From positions 51,412-115,411 of the forward strand of contig NZ_BPRA01000007.1 in assembly GCF_022179645.1 (NCBI RefSeq): 64,000 nt of DNA. Direction: 5' to 3'. Source of the DNA: Methylobacterium thuringiense (GTDB lineage: Bacteria; Pseudomonadota; Alphaproteobacteria; Rhizobiales; Beijerinckiaceae). A program made the position numbers and the translations under genes. Shown piece by piece: positions 54,946-62,161 of the stretch; positions within the stretch are counted from its first letter, which is position 1, and each line of letters starts with the position of its first letter. The notes under the pieces are model-generated. The model did not search any database. It worked only from the letters and a program-made list of their open reading frames with translations, and was not told the DNA's origin.

Positions 54946-55674
54946 ATGGAAGCTCACAGAACCGAAGGCGAACAGACGGCTTTGATCCGTCCGTTTCATT
55001 GGCGAAGCGTTGGTTCGCCTCGCGCTTATGCGAGCGGCGTCACTGAGGATCGCTTGCTGAAAGTCAGAGAGCGGGTCGGGGATCTGTTCAATCGCGACGA
55101 TCTGGGCTGGGCTTGGTCGCGGCGCGACTGCCCCACCACGATCGACCTGTTTCTCGGCGCGTACGCGAAAGGCCATTTGTCCGTCGGCCTAGCCCGCATT
55201 CCGCTGCGGCACTGTTTGGCCGCGCACGCTGCCGACCCCTACCCTACCGGCAACGAGAGCAAGCGCCACGCGCGCATGAAACACGCCGCGGTGTTGTGGA
55301 TGCGGGAGTGCGGCGCCGCAGATGCTCGTGATGAAGTCGAGTGCGCGGCTGGTCGAGCAGATGCTTATAGCGCTACCGCTGATTGGGCAGTCGAGTGCGG
55401 CAACACCCGGATCGGCAAGTTGGTCTCCTGCATTGAGTGCAGCAAGAGGCCGCTTTTCACGCTCATCCCGTACCAGAACGAGCACCGCCCGGATGGGCGC
55501 GTGCGATCGCTCGTGGGGGTTCACTTCGCATGGAGCCCTCAGCTCACGACAGCCGTACGGGAGCGCCTTGATCGACGGGCCGAAGCAGCGGCCGAAGCCA
55601 TGCGCGCGACGTTCGACAACATTTTCTCAAACCTAGCCTCGGCCCCCGCAGCCTCGCAGGAGGCCCGGATATGA
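54946..55674 (+). CDS. Prophage protein, possible nuclease fold
   Basis: A 242-residue protein, first gene inside the left end. The centre (KHAAVLWMRECGAADARDEV; GRADAYSATADWAVECGNTR) has an acidic-beta-Glu pattern (D...VECGNT..GK) like PD-(D/E)XK or CoiA-type nucleases, and a Cys pair (SCIECS). This is a weak assignment; no family recognised with confidence. Confidence 0.5.
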   Translation: MEAHRTEGEQTALIRPFHWRSVGSPRAYASGVTEDRLLKVRERVGDLFNRDDLGWAWSRRDCPTTIDLFLGAYAKGHLSVGLARIPLRHCLAAHAADPYPTGNESKRHARMKHAAVLWMRECGAADARDEVECAAGRADAYSATADWAVECGNTRIGKLVSCIECSKRPLFTLIPYQNEHRPDGRVRSLVGVHFAWSPQLTTAVRERLDRRAEAAAEAMRATFDNIFSNLASAPAASQEARI

Positions 55675-55985
55675 GCGGCGGCATGCAACGCGCATTCGCC
55701 GCCGCCGCGCGCACCCGATGGGATGGCACGCTGTCTCCGGAGATGCGTCGGTTCCTTGAACTGCTTCGAGACGCCGGAGGGCCGGCTTCACCCGCATCCA
55801 GTCATGGCGAGCAGAGGCCGCGGCGGACGTGCAAGACGCTCGGCCTCGCCGAACGCGTCCTGTGTGGCGACGGGCGAACGCGTTGGCGGATCACGATCGT
55901 AGGCCTGAGAGCGCTCGCCCAGTCTGCCCCCTCCCCCACCGACACCCGCGATGCGCAGCGAGAGCAGAGGGAGGAGGGACGATGA
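55671..55985 (+). CDS. Prophage small protein
   Basis: 104 residues; ATG overlaps the previous stop (ATGA). LSPEMRRFLELLRDAGGPAS and CKTLGLAERVLCGDGRTRWR suggest a winged-helix-like DNA-binding fold, which is inference. Arg-rich with a Pro/Gln tail. Confidence 0.55.
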   Translation: MSGGMQRAFAAAARTRWDGTLSPEMRRFLELLRDAGGPASPASSHGEQRPRRTCKTLGLAERVLCGDGRTRWRITIVGLRALAQSAPSPTDTRDAQREQREEGR

Positions 55986-56182
55986 GCAAAGATCACATGG
56001 CGCGCCCTACCGGGCCAGGCTGGTCGGCTTCGCCCGAGCCCAAGGTCTCGGCCCTGACGGGCGACCATCCTTCGCGCGGCGCGACACCCTTGACTGCCCG
56101 CTGTTCGTCAGCGGTGGGGCTTTCATACGATCTGTTGGCAAGCCTGAGCGCATCAGGCGCTCTAACCTATGGAGCGCTGTGA
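55982..56182 (+). CDS. Prophage small protein, 66 aa
   Basis: ATG overlaps the previous stop (ATGA). Opens MSKDHMARPTGPGWSASPEP. No recognised domain; supported mainly by overlap spacing. Confidence 0.4.
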   Translation: MSKDHMARPTGPGWSASPEPKVSALTGDHPSRGATPLTARCSSAVGLSYDLLASLSASGALTYGAL

Positions 56183-56514
56183 TGAGCGATTGCTACACAC
56201 CTGTCTCTGAGCGATGCGAGCAGCAAGCATCTCTTATGACGGATGAAGGACGCGATGAGGCGGCCACCGTCCTTTGGGAAGCTGATGCTCTCATCCGAGC
56301 CCTGGAGATTGAGAATGGGAGACTGCGGCACGCCGTAGTCATTGCGGATCTTCAGATTGGCGACGGCCATATCGAGGCATCACGGAGGACGCTTCACGCG
56401 GCGCTCGATGATGCTCCGCACCCGGCTGTGAAGACGCCCGCTGAATTGCAGCGCGAGGCACAGGGCACCGCTCCGTTCATCGGCTTGCCGCTCGGGAATG
56501 GGGAGTGGGTCTGA
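56182..56514 (+). CDS. Prophage small protein, helical
   Basis: 110 residues, starting at TGATG with the previous gene. A helical EAATVLWEADALIRALEIEN region followed by HPAVKTPAELQREAQG. No family recognised. Confidence 0.5.
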   Translation: MSDCYTPVSERCEQQASLMTDEGRDEAATVLWEADALIRALEIENGRLRHAVVIADLQIGDGHIEASRRTLHAALDDAPHPAVKTPAELQREAQGTAPFIGLPLGNGEWV

Positions 56515-56681
56515 TGGCCGCCATCGCAATCGTAGCGACATGGTGGGCCGGAATTGGCCTCGTCATTGGCGTCAACCGTCAGCGCGTTCAGCCCGGCCCT
56601 GCCGATGGCCTGCGCTGGGCGGCGGCCTGGGCCTTCGCGTGGCCCTTCCTCTGGCTCGTGGAGAGCGCAAATGGCGAATGA
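56514..56681 (+). CDS. Prophage small membrane protein, 55 aa
   Basis: Too short for ordinary calling. Two hydrophobic helices (IAIVATWWAGIGLVIGV; WAAAWAFAWPFLWLVE) with a short loop. Starts at the previous gene's stop and overlaps the next start by 11 bp, so it fits the operon. Confidence 0.55.
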   Translation: MAAIAIVATWWAGIGLVIGVNRQRVQPGPADGLRWAAAWAFAWPFLWLVESANGE

Positions 56682-56994
56682 CCAAGACACGCTACACGCC
56701 GACCTGTCTGAACTGCTGACGATCCTCGGCATGGGCGACCACGCTCGGCCGCAAAGCCCGCACGAGGTCTTTCAGGAGGCTTTGAGCGTGCTGCGTTTGC
56801 GGCTCGCTTCCCCGCAACAGCCCACGGGCACGGGCGACCCGGATCGACCGGTCGCGTCAGGGATCGAAGCGGCGACAGCCGACGAAACGCGCAGCGGTTC
56901 GGCCGAAGGCAAGAGCCCGGTCAACGAAGTTGAGACGCCCGACTACCCATCCCCCGTATCCGTAGAGACGCAGACCGAAGGGGGTCGGACGTGA
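56671..56994 (+). CDS. Prophage small acidic protein
   Basis: 107 residues from ATG 56671, inside the end of the preceding gene. MANDQDTLHADLSELLTILG, then a long disordered Pro/Glu/Thr tail. Unknown. Confidence 0.5.
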   Translation: MANDQDTLHADLSELLTILGMGDHARPQSPHEVFQEALSVLRLRLASPQQPTGTGDPDRPVASGIEAATADETRSGSAEGKSPVNEVETPDYPSPVSVETQTEGGRT

Positions 56995-57311
56995 GCACGA
57001 GCGAGATGGTGGAGCGCGTTGCCGAGGCGATTGCGCAGGCCAACCGAGAGCCGTTCTATCTGAGCCCAGAGCTATACCGCCAGATGGCCCGCGCGGCGAT
57101 CGAGGCCATGCGCGAGCCGACCGAGGCCATGACAAGGGCAGGCGTCGATTTCGCCCTCGGCGTCTCCTTAAGCGGCGAGTACCGATGGCCCGACTACATC
57201 GGCGACATGCACCGTCGCCAGATCGACGCGGCGCTTGCTCCTGACACCCCTCCCCGACCCAACAGCGACGGGGTCGGGGATACGGCGAACCGAGAGGAGC
57301 AATCGATATGA
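56991..57311 (+). CDS. Prophage small protein
   Basis: 106 residues from GTG 56991 (GTGA overlap). MVERVAEAIAQANREPFYLS and YRQMARAAIEAMREPTEAM resemble the common phage small protein seen beside early genes (VA.AI...A..AI.AMREPTE). Function unknown. Confidence 0.6.
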   Translation: MSTSEMVERVAEAIAQANREPFYLSPELYRQMARAAIEAMREPTEAMTRAGVDFALGVSLSGEYRWPDYIGDMHRRQIDAALAPDTPPRPNSDGVGDTANREEQSI

Positions 57312-57502
57312 GCGGACGCAGAGAAGCCCTGGAGCGCGCTATGGAGCGGCAAGAGCAGCAACTGGAGCGGGACTATCAGGCTGGTCGCCTTTCGCCTGAG
57401 CAATATGCCGAGGAGCAGCGCGAACTGGCCCGCGAGGCCCAGCAGGAAGCGCGCGCCGCCATGGACGAGGATTTTGCAGACCTTATGGACGATTGGCGAT
57501 GA
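57308..57502 (+). CDS. Prophage coiled-coil protein, 64 aa
   Basis: Entirely helical: MSGRREALERAMERQEQQLE then LSPEQYAEEQRELAREAQQE. Likely a coiled coil. ATGA overlap with the HD-domain gene. Confidence 0.55.
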   Translation: MSGRREALERAMERQEQQLERDYQAGRLSPEQYAEEQRELAREAQQEARAAMDEDFADLMDDWR

Positions 57503-58050
57503 CCCGCACCATCCTTCCTCGCCTTCGCCGCACAGCCGCCGACGCGGAAGCCTTCGCACGGGTCGTCCATGCCGATCAGGTTGATAAGGCAGGCCGGCCG
57601 TATGTCGAGCATCTGAGCCGAGTCGCGAAGAGTGCATGCCGCAAGGCGCTTGAGCGCGGCTTCGCCCTACACAGCCCGGAATTGGACGAGCTTCTACAGA
57701 CCGCGTGGCTTCACGACGTGATCGAGGACCGAGGCCACTGCGTTCAATCGCTTATGATGGAGGGCTTCTCTAGGGAAGTCGGCGTGGCTGTGTTCACTCT
57801 CTCGCGGTTTCCCGGCGAGCCTTACGACGCCTTTATTCACCGCGTGGTCTCACCGAGAACTGTCGATTTTCCGGCAGCGGGAACCCTCACCGTCCTCATC
57901 GTCAAGCTCGCCGACATGGAGGACAACGCTGATCCAGAGCGCCTAGCGCTTCTGCCGGATGACGTGAGGGCAAGGCTGGAGCGAAAGTACGGCGAGCCGC
58001 TGGAGATGCTGCGCGCGGCCGTGGAGCGGGGAGCGGGACGTGATGGCTGA
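57499..58050 (+). CDS. Prophage HD-domain hydrolase, SpoT/MESH1-like
   Basis: A 183-residue single-domain HD hydrolase. H24 in VVHADQVDKAGRPYVEHLSR, H38, the H72-D73 pair with E76-D77 in TAWLHDVIEDRGH, and VKLADMEDNADP match the metal and nucleotide motifs of the (p)ppGpp hydrolase domain of SpoT/MESH1. There is no synthetase domain. It could remove alarmones during infection or act on another 3'-phosphorylated nucleotide. Fits between overlapping early genes. Confidence 0.82.
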   Translation: MTRTILPRLRRTAADAEAFARVVHADQVDKAGRPYVEHLSRVAKSACRKALERGFALHSPELDELLQTAWLHDVIEDRGHCVQSLMMEGFSREVGVAVFTLSRFPGEPYDAFIHRVVSPRTVDFPAAGTLTVLIVKLADMEDNADPERLALLPDDVRARLERKYGEPLEMLRAAVERGAGRDG

Positions 58051-58279
58051 GACGAACGAGATGGTGGAGCGGGTCATTGATGGTACGCGGATCGTATCAG
58101 ATCCCACCGGCCCGGAATTGGCTGACCGCATCGAGGCGTGGTTGCGCGGCGGCCATTACAGGCCGGGCGACAACCTCCCCGGCTCGCTTCAGGCGAGCAT
58201 CGGCTCGTTGGTATGCTCCCATTTGCCTCTAGTACTCGCGGGGTTGCGCGCCCTCCCGCCGCAGCCCGATCCGTCCTAA
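58043..58279 (+). CDS. Prophage small protein
   Basis: 78 residues; MVERVIDGTRIVSDPTGPEL and ADRIEAWLRGGHYRPGD. Overlaps the HD gene by eight bases. GTG 58040 is an alternative start. Unknown. Confidence 0.5.
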   Translation: MAETNEMVERVIDGTRIVSDPTGPELADRIEAWLRGGHYRPGDNLPGSLQASIGSLVCSHLPLVLAGLRALPPQPDPS

Positions 58280-58288
58280 TCTCACCCG

Positions 58289-58498
58289 ATGCCCGACTCG
58301 CCCTCAGCCTCCGAGACCATCGCCGCAGCAAACGCGCTCCTCGCGGAGGCGCTGGGCACACTCGAAGCGCTCGGAGTCGATGTTGTGATCGACGGTAATC
58401 CGCCGCGGTATTGGGTCGTCGGGATGCCGCGGACCGAGGGCGAGGTGATCGCGCTGGCCATGAAGCTGGCGCCGACGCTGTCGGGGCGAACGCAGTGA
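58289..58498 (+). CDS. Prophage small protein
   Basis: 69 residues; ETIAAANALLAEALGTLEAL helix then GVDVVIDGNPPRYWVVGMPR. Alpha-beta composition looks real. Unknown. Confidence 0.5.
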   Translation: MPDSPSASETIAAANALLAEALGTLEALGVDVVIDGNPPRYWVVGMPRTEGEVIALAMKLAPTLSGRTQ

Positions 58499-58734
58499 CG
58501 GACGATACCCCAGCCACCCGCTTCGACCGCTACCTCGCCCAGGTCGAGCGCGATCCGGCGTGGCAGGCCCGACAGGCTCGGATCAGGCGGCTGACTTCCT
58601 TGCAAAAAGCGCAAAGAACTGCCGGCGGCAGGGCGCGAGGCAGAAGGCTGCTGCATCCGTTCTACGGCGGGCCGGCGGTCGGGCTGACGATCGTCGCCGT
58701 CGGGCTTCTCGGGCACTGGATCGGGCTGTGGTGA
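58495..58734 (+). CDS. Prophage small membrane protein
   Basis: 79 residues from GTG 58495 (GTGA overlap). Basic helical part then one membrane helix, GPAVGLTIVAVGLLGHWIGLW. Unknown. Confidence 0.5.
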   Translation: MTDDTPATRFDRYLAQVERDPAWQARQARIRRLTSLQKAQRTAGGRARGRRLLHPFYGGPAVGLTIVAVGLLGHWIGLW

Positions 58735-58961
58735 GCGATCTCACCGCCCGCCAGATCGCCGCCATCCGCGCCTGCGGTGCGCATCCCGGCGGCCTTCGGA
58801 TCAGCGCCTATCCGGGGACCATGCCGGGGCTTGTGGCTCTCGGGCTCGTCGAGCCGCGTCCGAAGGCCTTGCCATCGGAGCGCAGGCTCATGGGGTGGTT
58901 CCTGACGCCGGCCGGGAAAGAGCGGCTGCGGCTGGTCGGGACGGGTGAGCCGGGGGATTAG
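58731..58961 (+). CDS. Prophage winged-helix-like small protein
   Basis: 76 residues from GTG 58731. TARQIAAIRACGAHPGGLRI and GLVALGLVEPRP with LTPAGKERLRLV resemble a MarR-like short wing protein. Converges with the repressor gene. Confidence 0.55.
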   Translation: MSDLTARQIAAIRACGAHPGGLRISAYPGTMPGLVALGLVEPRPKALPSERRLMGWFLTPAGKERLRLVGTGEPGD

Positions 58962-59140
58962 TCGGGCTTCGGCTTGCGGGTGGCGCGTTCGCGGCGGGTG
59001 AGTTCAGCTTCCACCGCCGCCTTCAGAAACCCGTTCATCGACTCCTTCGCCTTCAGGACCGCTTTGATGCGGGCCATCGTGCCAGTCGCAAAGCGCGCTG
59101 ACGTCTTCTCGTCGGGATCGTTGACCTGCGTGCGCCCCAT
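58958..59140 (-). CDS. Ribbon-helix-helix (Arc/MetJ-like) repressor
   Basis: 60 residues from ATG 59140. KTSARFATGTMARIKAVLKA then KESMNGFLKAAVEAELTRRE gives a beta strand and two helices, typical of RHH DNA-binding proteins. It is the only minus-strand gene in this early region and faces divergent repeats, as expected for a phage switch repressor. A TTG at 59176 could extend it. Confidence 0.6.
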   Translation of the reverse strand: MGRTQVNDPDEKTSARFATGTMARIKAVLKAKESMNGFLKAAVEAELTRRERATRKPKPD

Positions 59141-59190
59141 GCGGCGCGGTGTGTCCGATGCGAGCCCGGCGGTCAATTCAGCCTCGGAAA

Positions 59191-59235
59191 GATGGTGGCA
59201 TCAACTAGCTTCGATCAGATTTTGATGGTAGCATC
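59191..59235. promoter_or_regulatory. Divergent control region with 12-bp direct repeats
   Basis: GATGGTGGCATC at 59191-59202 and GATGGTAGCATC at 59224-59235 differ in one base and are 33 bp apart. An inverted relative (GCCACCACC) follows near 59250. The gap lies between the RHH repressor and the DUF3310-thyX operon, so these are good operator candidates. Confidence 0.55.
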
Positions 59236-59272
59236 TAATCTGTTTAGAAGCCACCACCTATCGCGAGGCCTC

Positions 59273-59506
59273 ATGCCGTCCGATCAGCCGCACGACCCCG
59301 TGAACAGCCCGAAGCACTACACGTCCCACCCTTCCGGCGTGGAGACGATAACCGTCGTGGAGCACATGAGCTTCAACGTCGGCAACGCGATGAAATACCT
59401 CTGGCGGGCGGGCCATAAGTCGAACTCTCCGATCGAGGATTTGCGCAAGGCGCAGTGGTACGTCACCCGCGAGATTGCTCGCCTTGGAGGTCCGAATGGC
59501 CAGTGA
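59273..59506 (+). CDS. DUF3310 phage protein
   Basis: 77 residues: DPVNSPKHYTSHPSGVETI, HMSFNVGNAMKYLWRAGHKS and IEDLRKAQWYVTREI match DUF3310, a common phage family of nucleotide-metabolism-linked proteins often near thyX. Overlaps thyX by 11 bp. Confidence 0.9.
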   Translation: MPSDQPHDPVNSPKHYTSHPSGVETITVVEHMSFNVGNAMKYLWRAGHKSNSPIEDLRKAQWYVTREIARLGGPNGQ

Positions 59507-60188
59507 TCGCATCGACGTTCTCGACCACGGCTATGTCCGTTTGGTCGAATCCATGGGCAGCGACTTGTCCATCTCGCGCGCCGCTCGCGTCAGCTACGAC
59601 GCGGCATGGCGGGCCGGCGAGGACCAGGGCTCCGACGAGCGCCTGATCCGCTACCTCTGGAAGAACCGGCACACGACGCCGTTTGAGGCGGTCGAGTTCC
59701 AGTTCGAGGTCTACGCACCGATCTTCGTGTTCCGGCAGTGGCACCGGCATCGGACGTGGAGCTTCAACGAGCTATCGGCCCGCTACCGCGAATTGCCCGA
59801 GGTCTTCTACGTGCCAGAGCCGGAACTGATCGGCGAGCAGTCGAAGGACAACAAGCAGGGTCGCAGCCTCAGCGCCGACATGCTCGGCAACCGCCAGCAC
59901 CTCGCCTCTCAGATGCGGCAAGCGGCTGAGGCGTCATTCGCGACCTATCGCTACCTGCTCGCCCAGGGCGCGCCCCGCGAACTGGCCCGCTCCGTCCTGC
60001 CGGTCAGCACCTACAGCCACATGTTCGCGAAGGTCGATCTGCTGAACCTGCTGCGGTTCCTCGACCTACGCTGTCACTCGCATGCACAGCACGAAATCCG
60101 CGTCTACGCCGAGGCGATGCGAGAGATGGCCAAGGCTGTCGTGCCGGTAGCGATGGCCGCTTGGGACGAAGGCCGCGCGGCCGCATGA
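59496..60188 (+). CDS. thyX: Flavin-dependent thymidylate synthase
   Basis: A 230-residue ThyX that makes dTMP from dUMP using FAD and methylene-tetrahydrofolate. The signature RHRTWSFNELSARY is complete; YLWKNRHTTPFEAVEF and LDLRCHSHAQHEIRVYAEAM are other conserved blocks. Phages carry it to supply thymidine for replication. Its 3' end leads directly to the 530-loop-like hairpin. Confidence 0.96.
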   Translation: MASDRIDVLDHGYVRLVESMGSDLSISRAARVSYDAAWRAGEDQGSDERLIRYLWKNRHTTPFEAVEFQFEVYAPIFVFRQWHRHRTWSFNELSARYRELPEVFYVPEPELIGEQSKDNKQGRSLSADMLGNRQHLASQMRQAAEASFATYRYLLAQGAPRELARSVLPVSTYSHMFAKVDLLNLLRFLDLRCHSHAQHEIRVYAEAMREMAKAVVPVAMAAWDEGRAAA

Positions 60189-60243
60189 GATGCCCGCGGT
60201 CAGTAGCGGCGGATCAGTATGCCACCGCGAATACCGAGGGACA

Positions 60244-60293
60244 GGGCCGGGGGAGGCGTGCCAGCAGCCGCGGTAATACGCTTCCCCCGGCCC
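60244..60293 (+). ncRNA. Hairpin mimicking the 16S rRNA 530 loop (helix 18)
   Basis: A perfect 16-bp stem (60244-60259 with 60278-60293, one G-T pair at 60255/60282) closes an 18-nt loop (60260-60277). Loop plus closing bases, 60257-60280, match 16S positions 514-537 of E. coli without a mismatch, including the equivalents of U516 (60259), G527 (60270) and G530 (60273). Outside those 24 bases nothing matches 16S, yet the stem pairs fully. It lies on the plus strand between thyX and a small gene, so the prophage transcript would carry the 16S-sense loop. An RNA mimic of the ribosome's decoding region is the best reading; function unknown. Confidence 0.8.
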
Positions 60294-60355
60294 GCCTTAC
60301 CCCCTCCCCTCCATCACGAGGGGCGGGAGATCCGAAATCAGAAGGAGAGAAGGCG

Positions 60356-60562
60356 ATGAGAATGCACCGTTACGGCAATCACTACGACTACGACGAACAT
60401 CTCCGCCGCATGGCCGAGCCTGAGCATGTCAGGAAGCTTCGGCAGCAGGCCGAGCGCATCGACCACGACCGGCGACGTGCGACCCGAAACATGATGGCCG
60501 AATATGAGGCCGATCGCCTTCGGCGGCAGATCCGCAATGCCGGCGAAAGCCCGGTCGCCTGA
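60356..60562 (+). CDS. Prophage basic small protein
   Basis: 68 residues from ATG 60356, preceded by AGAAGGAGAGAAGG. Rich in His, Tyr, Arg: MRMHRYGNHYDYDEHLRRMA, then a charged helix (RKLRQQAERIDHDRRRATRN). It might bind RNA, which is inference from charge. The same frame is open upstream through the hairpin, but this start has the far better ribosome-binding site. Confidence 0.65.
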   Translation: MRMHRYGNHYDYDEHLRRMAEPEHVRKLRQQAERIDHDRRRATRNMMAEYEADRLRRQIRNAGESPVA

Positions 60563-60595
60563 TCCCAACTCACCCGAGCACACCGGAGGACCGAC

Positions 60596-60853
60596 GTGAG
60601 CGAGACGAGAACTCTGGTTGATCGCCTTCGCGGCAAATACCGCGTTGCTATCCGCGACGGGCTCGGCCCGGCCGGCGGTGAGGAGCCGGACAATCCCGAC
60701 GAGTTTGTGCGGACATTCCAGACGTCGCCGATCCAGCACGAGGCTGCGGCCGAGATTGAGCGCCTTCGCGAGGCTCTGGCCGTGATCGCGGGCGGAGACG
60801 GCGACCCAGCCATCATTGCTCAACAGACGCTGGACGGGACCGAGGGAGGCTGA
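60596..60853 (+). CDS. Prophage small protein
   Basis: 85 residues from GTG 60596 with GGAGGA upstream. TRTLVDRLRGKYRVAIRDGL, then a C-terminal helix EAAAEIERLREALAVIAGGD of a kind common in phage early proteins. A short residual frame follows it (SLEAQLERLRGMRF) before the next gene. Confidence 0.6.
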   Translation: MSETRTLVDRLRGKYRVAIRDGLGPAGGEEPDNPDEFVRTFQTSPIQHEAAAEIERLREALAVIAGGDGDPAIIAQQTLDGTEGG

Positions 60854-60930
60854 TCGCAACGCCAAGGTCAAGTCTCTCGAAGCACAGCTTGAGCGGCTGC
60901 GGGGGATGCGGTTTTAGGAGGAGAGGAAAC

Positions 60931-61125
60931 GTGAGCGAACCGAAGTATACGCTGCGTCTTACCGAGCGGGAGCTTTGGGCTCTCAAGAACGGCTTTGACG
61001 CGTCGTTCAACGGCGAGATCGGGAATGAAGTCGAGATCGAGGCTGCCCGAAAGGTCAGTGCAGCTTGGTATGCAGCGCAGGCCGACGCAAAAAGCCGCCG
61101 AAAAGAGCCTGCGGCGATAGCCTGA
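60931..61125 (+). CDS. Prophage small protein
   Basis: 64 residues from GTG 60931 with AGGAGGAGAGG upstream. YTLRLTERELWALKNGFDAS, acidic middle, basic end. Unknown. Confidence 0.6.
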   Translation: MSEPKYTLRLTERELWALKNGFDASFNGEIGNEVEIEAARKVSAAWYAAQADAKSRRKEPAAIA

Positions 61126-61201
61126 ATTAGGAGGGGCGGTCCTAGAACGAACTAGACCCGACGCACCGCTACGGTGCCCGGGCCTGAGAAGACGGGAGAG
61201 G

Positions 61202-61333
61202 ATGATGGGCGTCTTTGCTGTGATCGGCCTGTTGGTCGGCTTTTACGGGCTCGGCACGCACCAGCCCAAGGTGTGCTTCCTGGCGCTGATGCTTTTCGGC
61301 CTCGGCGTCGCCGCAGACACGCACGGGTACTGA
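61202..61333 (+). CDS. Prophage small membrane protein, 43 aa
   Basis: Two short hydrophobic segments (MMGVFAVIGLLVGFYGLGTH; CFLALMLFGLGVAA) ending DTHGY. GGGAGAGG precedes the ATG. Too short for ordinary calling. Last gene before the convergent terminator. Confidence 0.5.
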   Translation: MMGVFAVIGLLVGFYGLGTHQPKVCFLALMLFGLGVAADTHGY

Positions 61334-61342
61334 AACGAAATA

Positions 61343-61372
61343 TGGCCCAGCCGCATCTCTGCGACTGGGCCA
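61343..61372. terminator. Convergent hairpin terminator
   Basis: Stem TGGCCCAG with CTGGGCCA plus an inner CGC/GCG, between plus-strand and minus-strand operons. On the minus strand the hairpin is followed by ATATTTCGTTT, a modest T-rich tail. Confidence 0.65.
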
Positions 61373-61400
61373 CGTCCAGGGTCTTCGGGTTGGGAGGAGC

Positions 61401-61622
61401 TTAATCCCCGCCGCGGCCCACGACGCAGGGTTTCCGCATGATCTCGTCTGGCGTCTCGACAACACACCGGCCCGGCAGCGAGCCGTTGAACAGGATGTGC
61501 GACTTGCCGCCGTTGCAGTCCCGCGAAACGACCGGGCTGATCGTCGTGATGAGGTCGCGGTTGACCATGACGGGGACGTGGACGCCGTCACTGAGCGCCA
61601 CGAGCAAAACGAAGCAGCGCAT
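61401..61622 (-). CDS. Prophage small exported protein
   Basis: 73 residues; hydrophobic start MRCFVLLVALSDGVHVPVMV, later Cys in SRDCNGGKS, GRCVVETP and KPCVVG. Overlaps the upstream gene's stop (TAATG). Unknown. Confidence 0.5.
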   Translation of the reverse strand: MRCFVLLVALSDGVHVPVMVNRDLITTISPVVSRDCNGGKSHILFNGSLPGRCVVETPDEIMRKPCVVGRGGD

Positions 61623-62161
61623 TACGACGCCCGCCCCTGCTCCACGATGAGCGTCTGCTCGATCCACCGAGCTACCGGCGACAGATCGGGTTTGGCGAGC
61701 ACCAAGAGAGCGATCAGGGCCGTGCTGGCGATCCAGAGCCCCGCCAGCGCCCATTTCGTCCGAGCGCCGACCTTGTCGCCGAAGAACCCCGGCGCGGTCG
61801 TGTAGACCAGCCCGAACACGATGAGGCCGAAGGACGTGGCGTTGACGATCGGCTGTTCGAGGAGCCAAACCGGGCGGCCCGCCAGCCGGTAGAACAGGGC
61901 GACGAGGCTGCCGAGCACCATGCAGAAGCAGAGCACGAAGGCCGCGAGCCCCGCCCATTGCTTCGGCGCCGGCCAGCCGGGCGTGACGAAGCAACTGGCC
62001 GCCGTTGGCGCGTAGGCCGGGACCATCATCGCCATGACCGTGAGAGCGATCACGCGCATCGCTTCGGCGACACTGCTGTGCTCGACGGTGCGAAAGACGG
62101 CATACATCAGGAGGGCGACCGCGAGAGTCACCCAGGTCGCGTAACTTTTCAGCACGATCAC
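61622..62161 (-). CDS. Prophage membrane protein
   Basis: 179 residues with about five membrane helices (ATWVTLAVALLMYAVF; FVLCFCMVLGSLVALFYRLA; GLIVFGLVYTTAPGFF; LWIASTALIALLVLA). Middle of a minus-strand membrane-gene run. Holin-like by context, but no family recognised. Confidence 0.6.
   Translation of the reverse strand: MIVLKSYATWVTLAVALLMYAVFRTVEHSSVAEAMRVIALTVMAMMVPAYAPTAASCFVTPGWPAPKQWAGLAAFVLCFCMVLGSLVALFYRLAGRPVWLLEQPIVNATSFGLIVFGLVYTTAPGFFGDKVGARTKWALAGLWIASTALIALLVLAKPDLSPVARWIEQTLIVEQGRAS

Noticed and set aside
60257-60280. A degenerate 16S rRNA gene fragment or assembly contamination
   Set aside because: Nothing beyond 24 bases matches 16S, the flanks form a perfect novel stem, and the piece lies cleanly between two phage genes.
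60244-60293. Ordinary rho-independent terminator of thyX
   Set aside because: No T-run follows (CCCGCCTTACCCC), and an 18-nt loop identical to a universal rRNA loop is not expected of a terminator.
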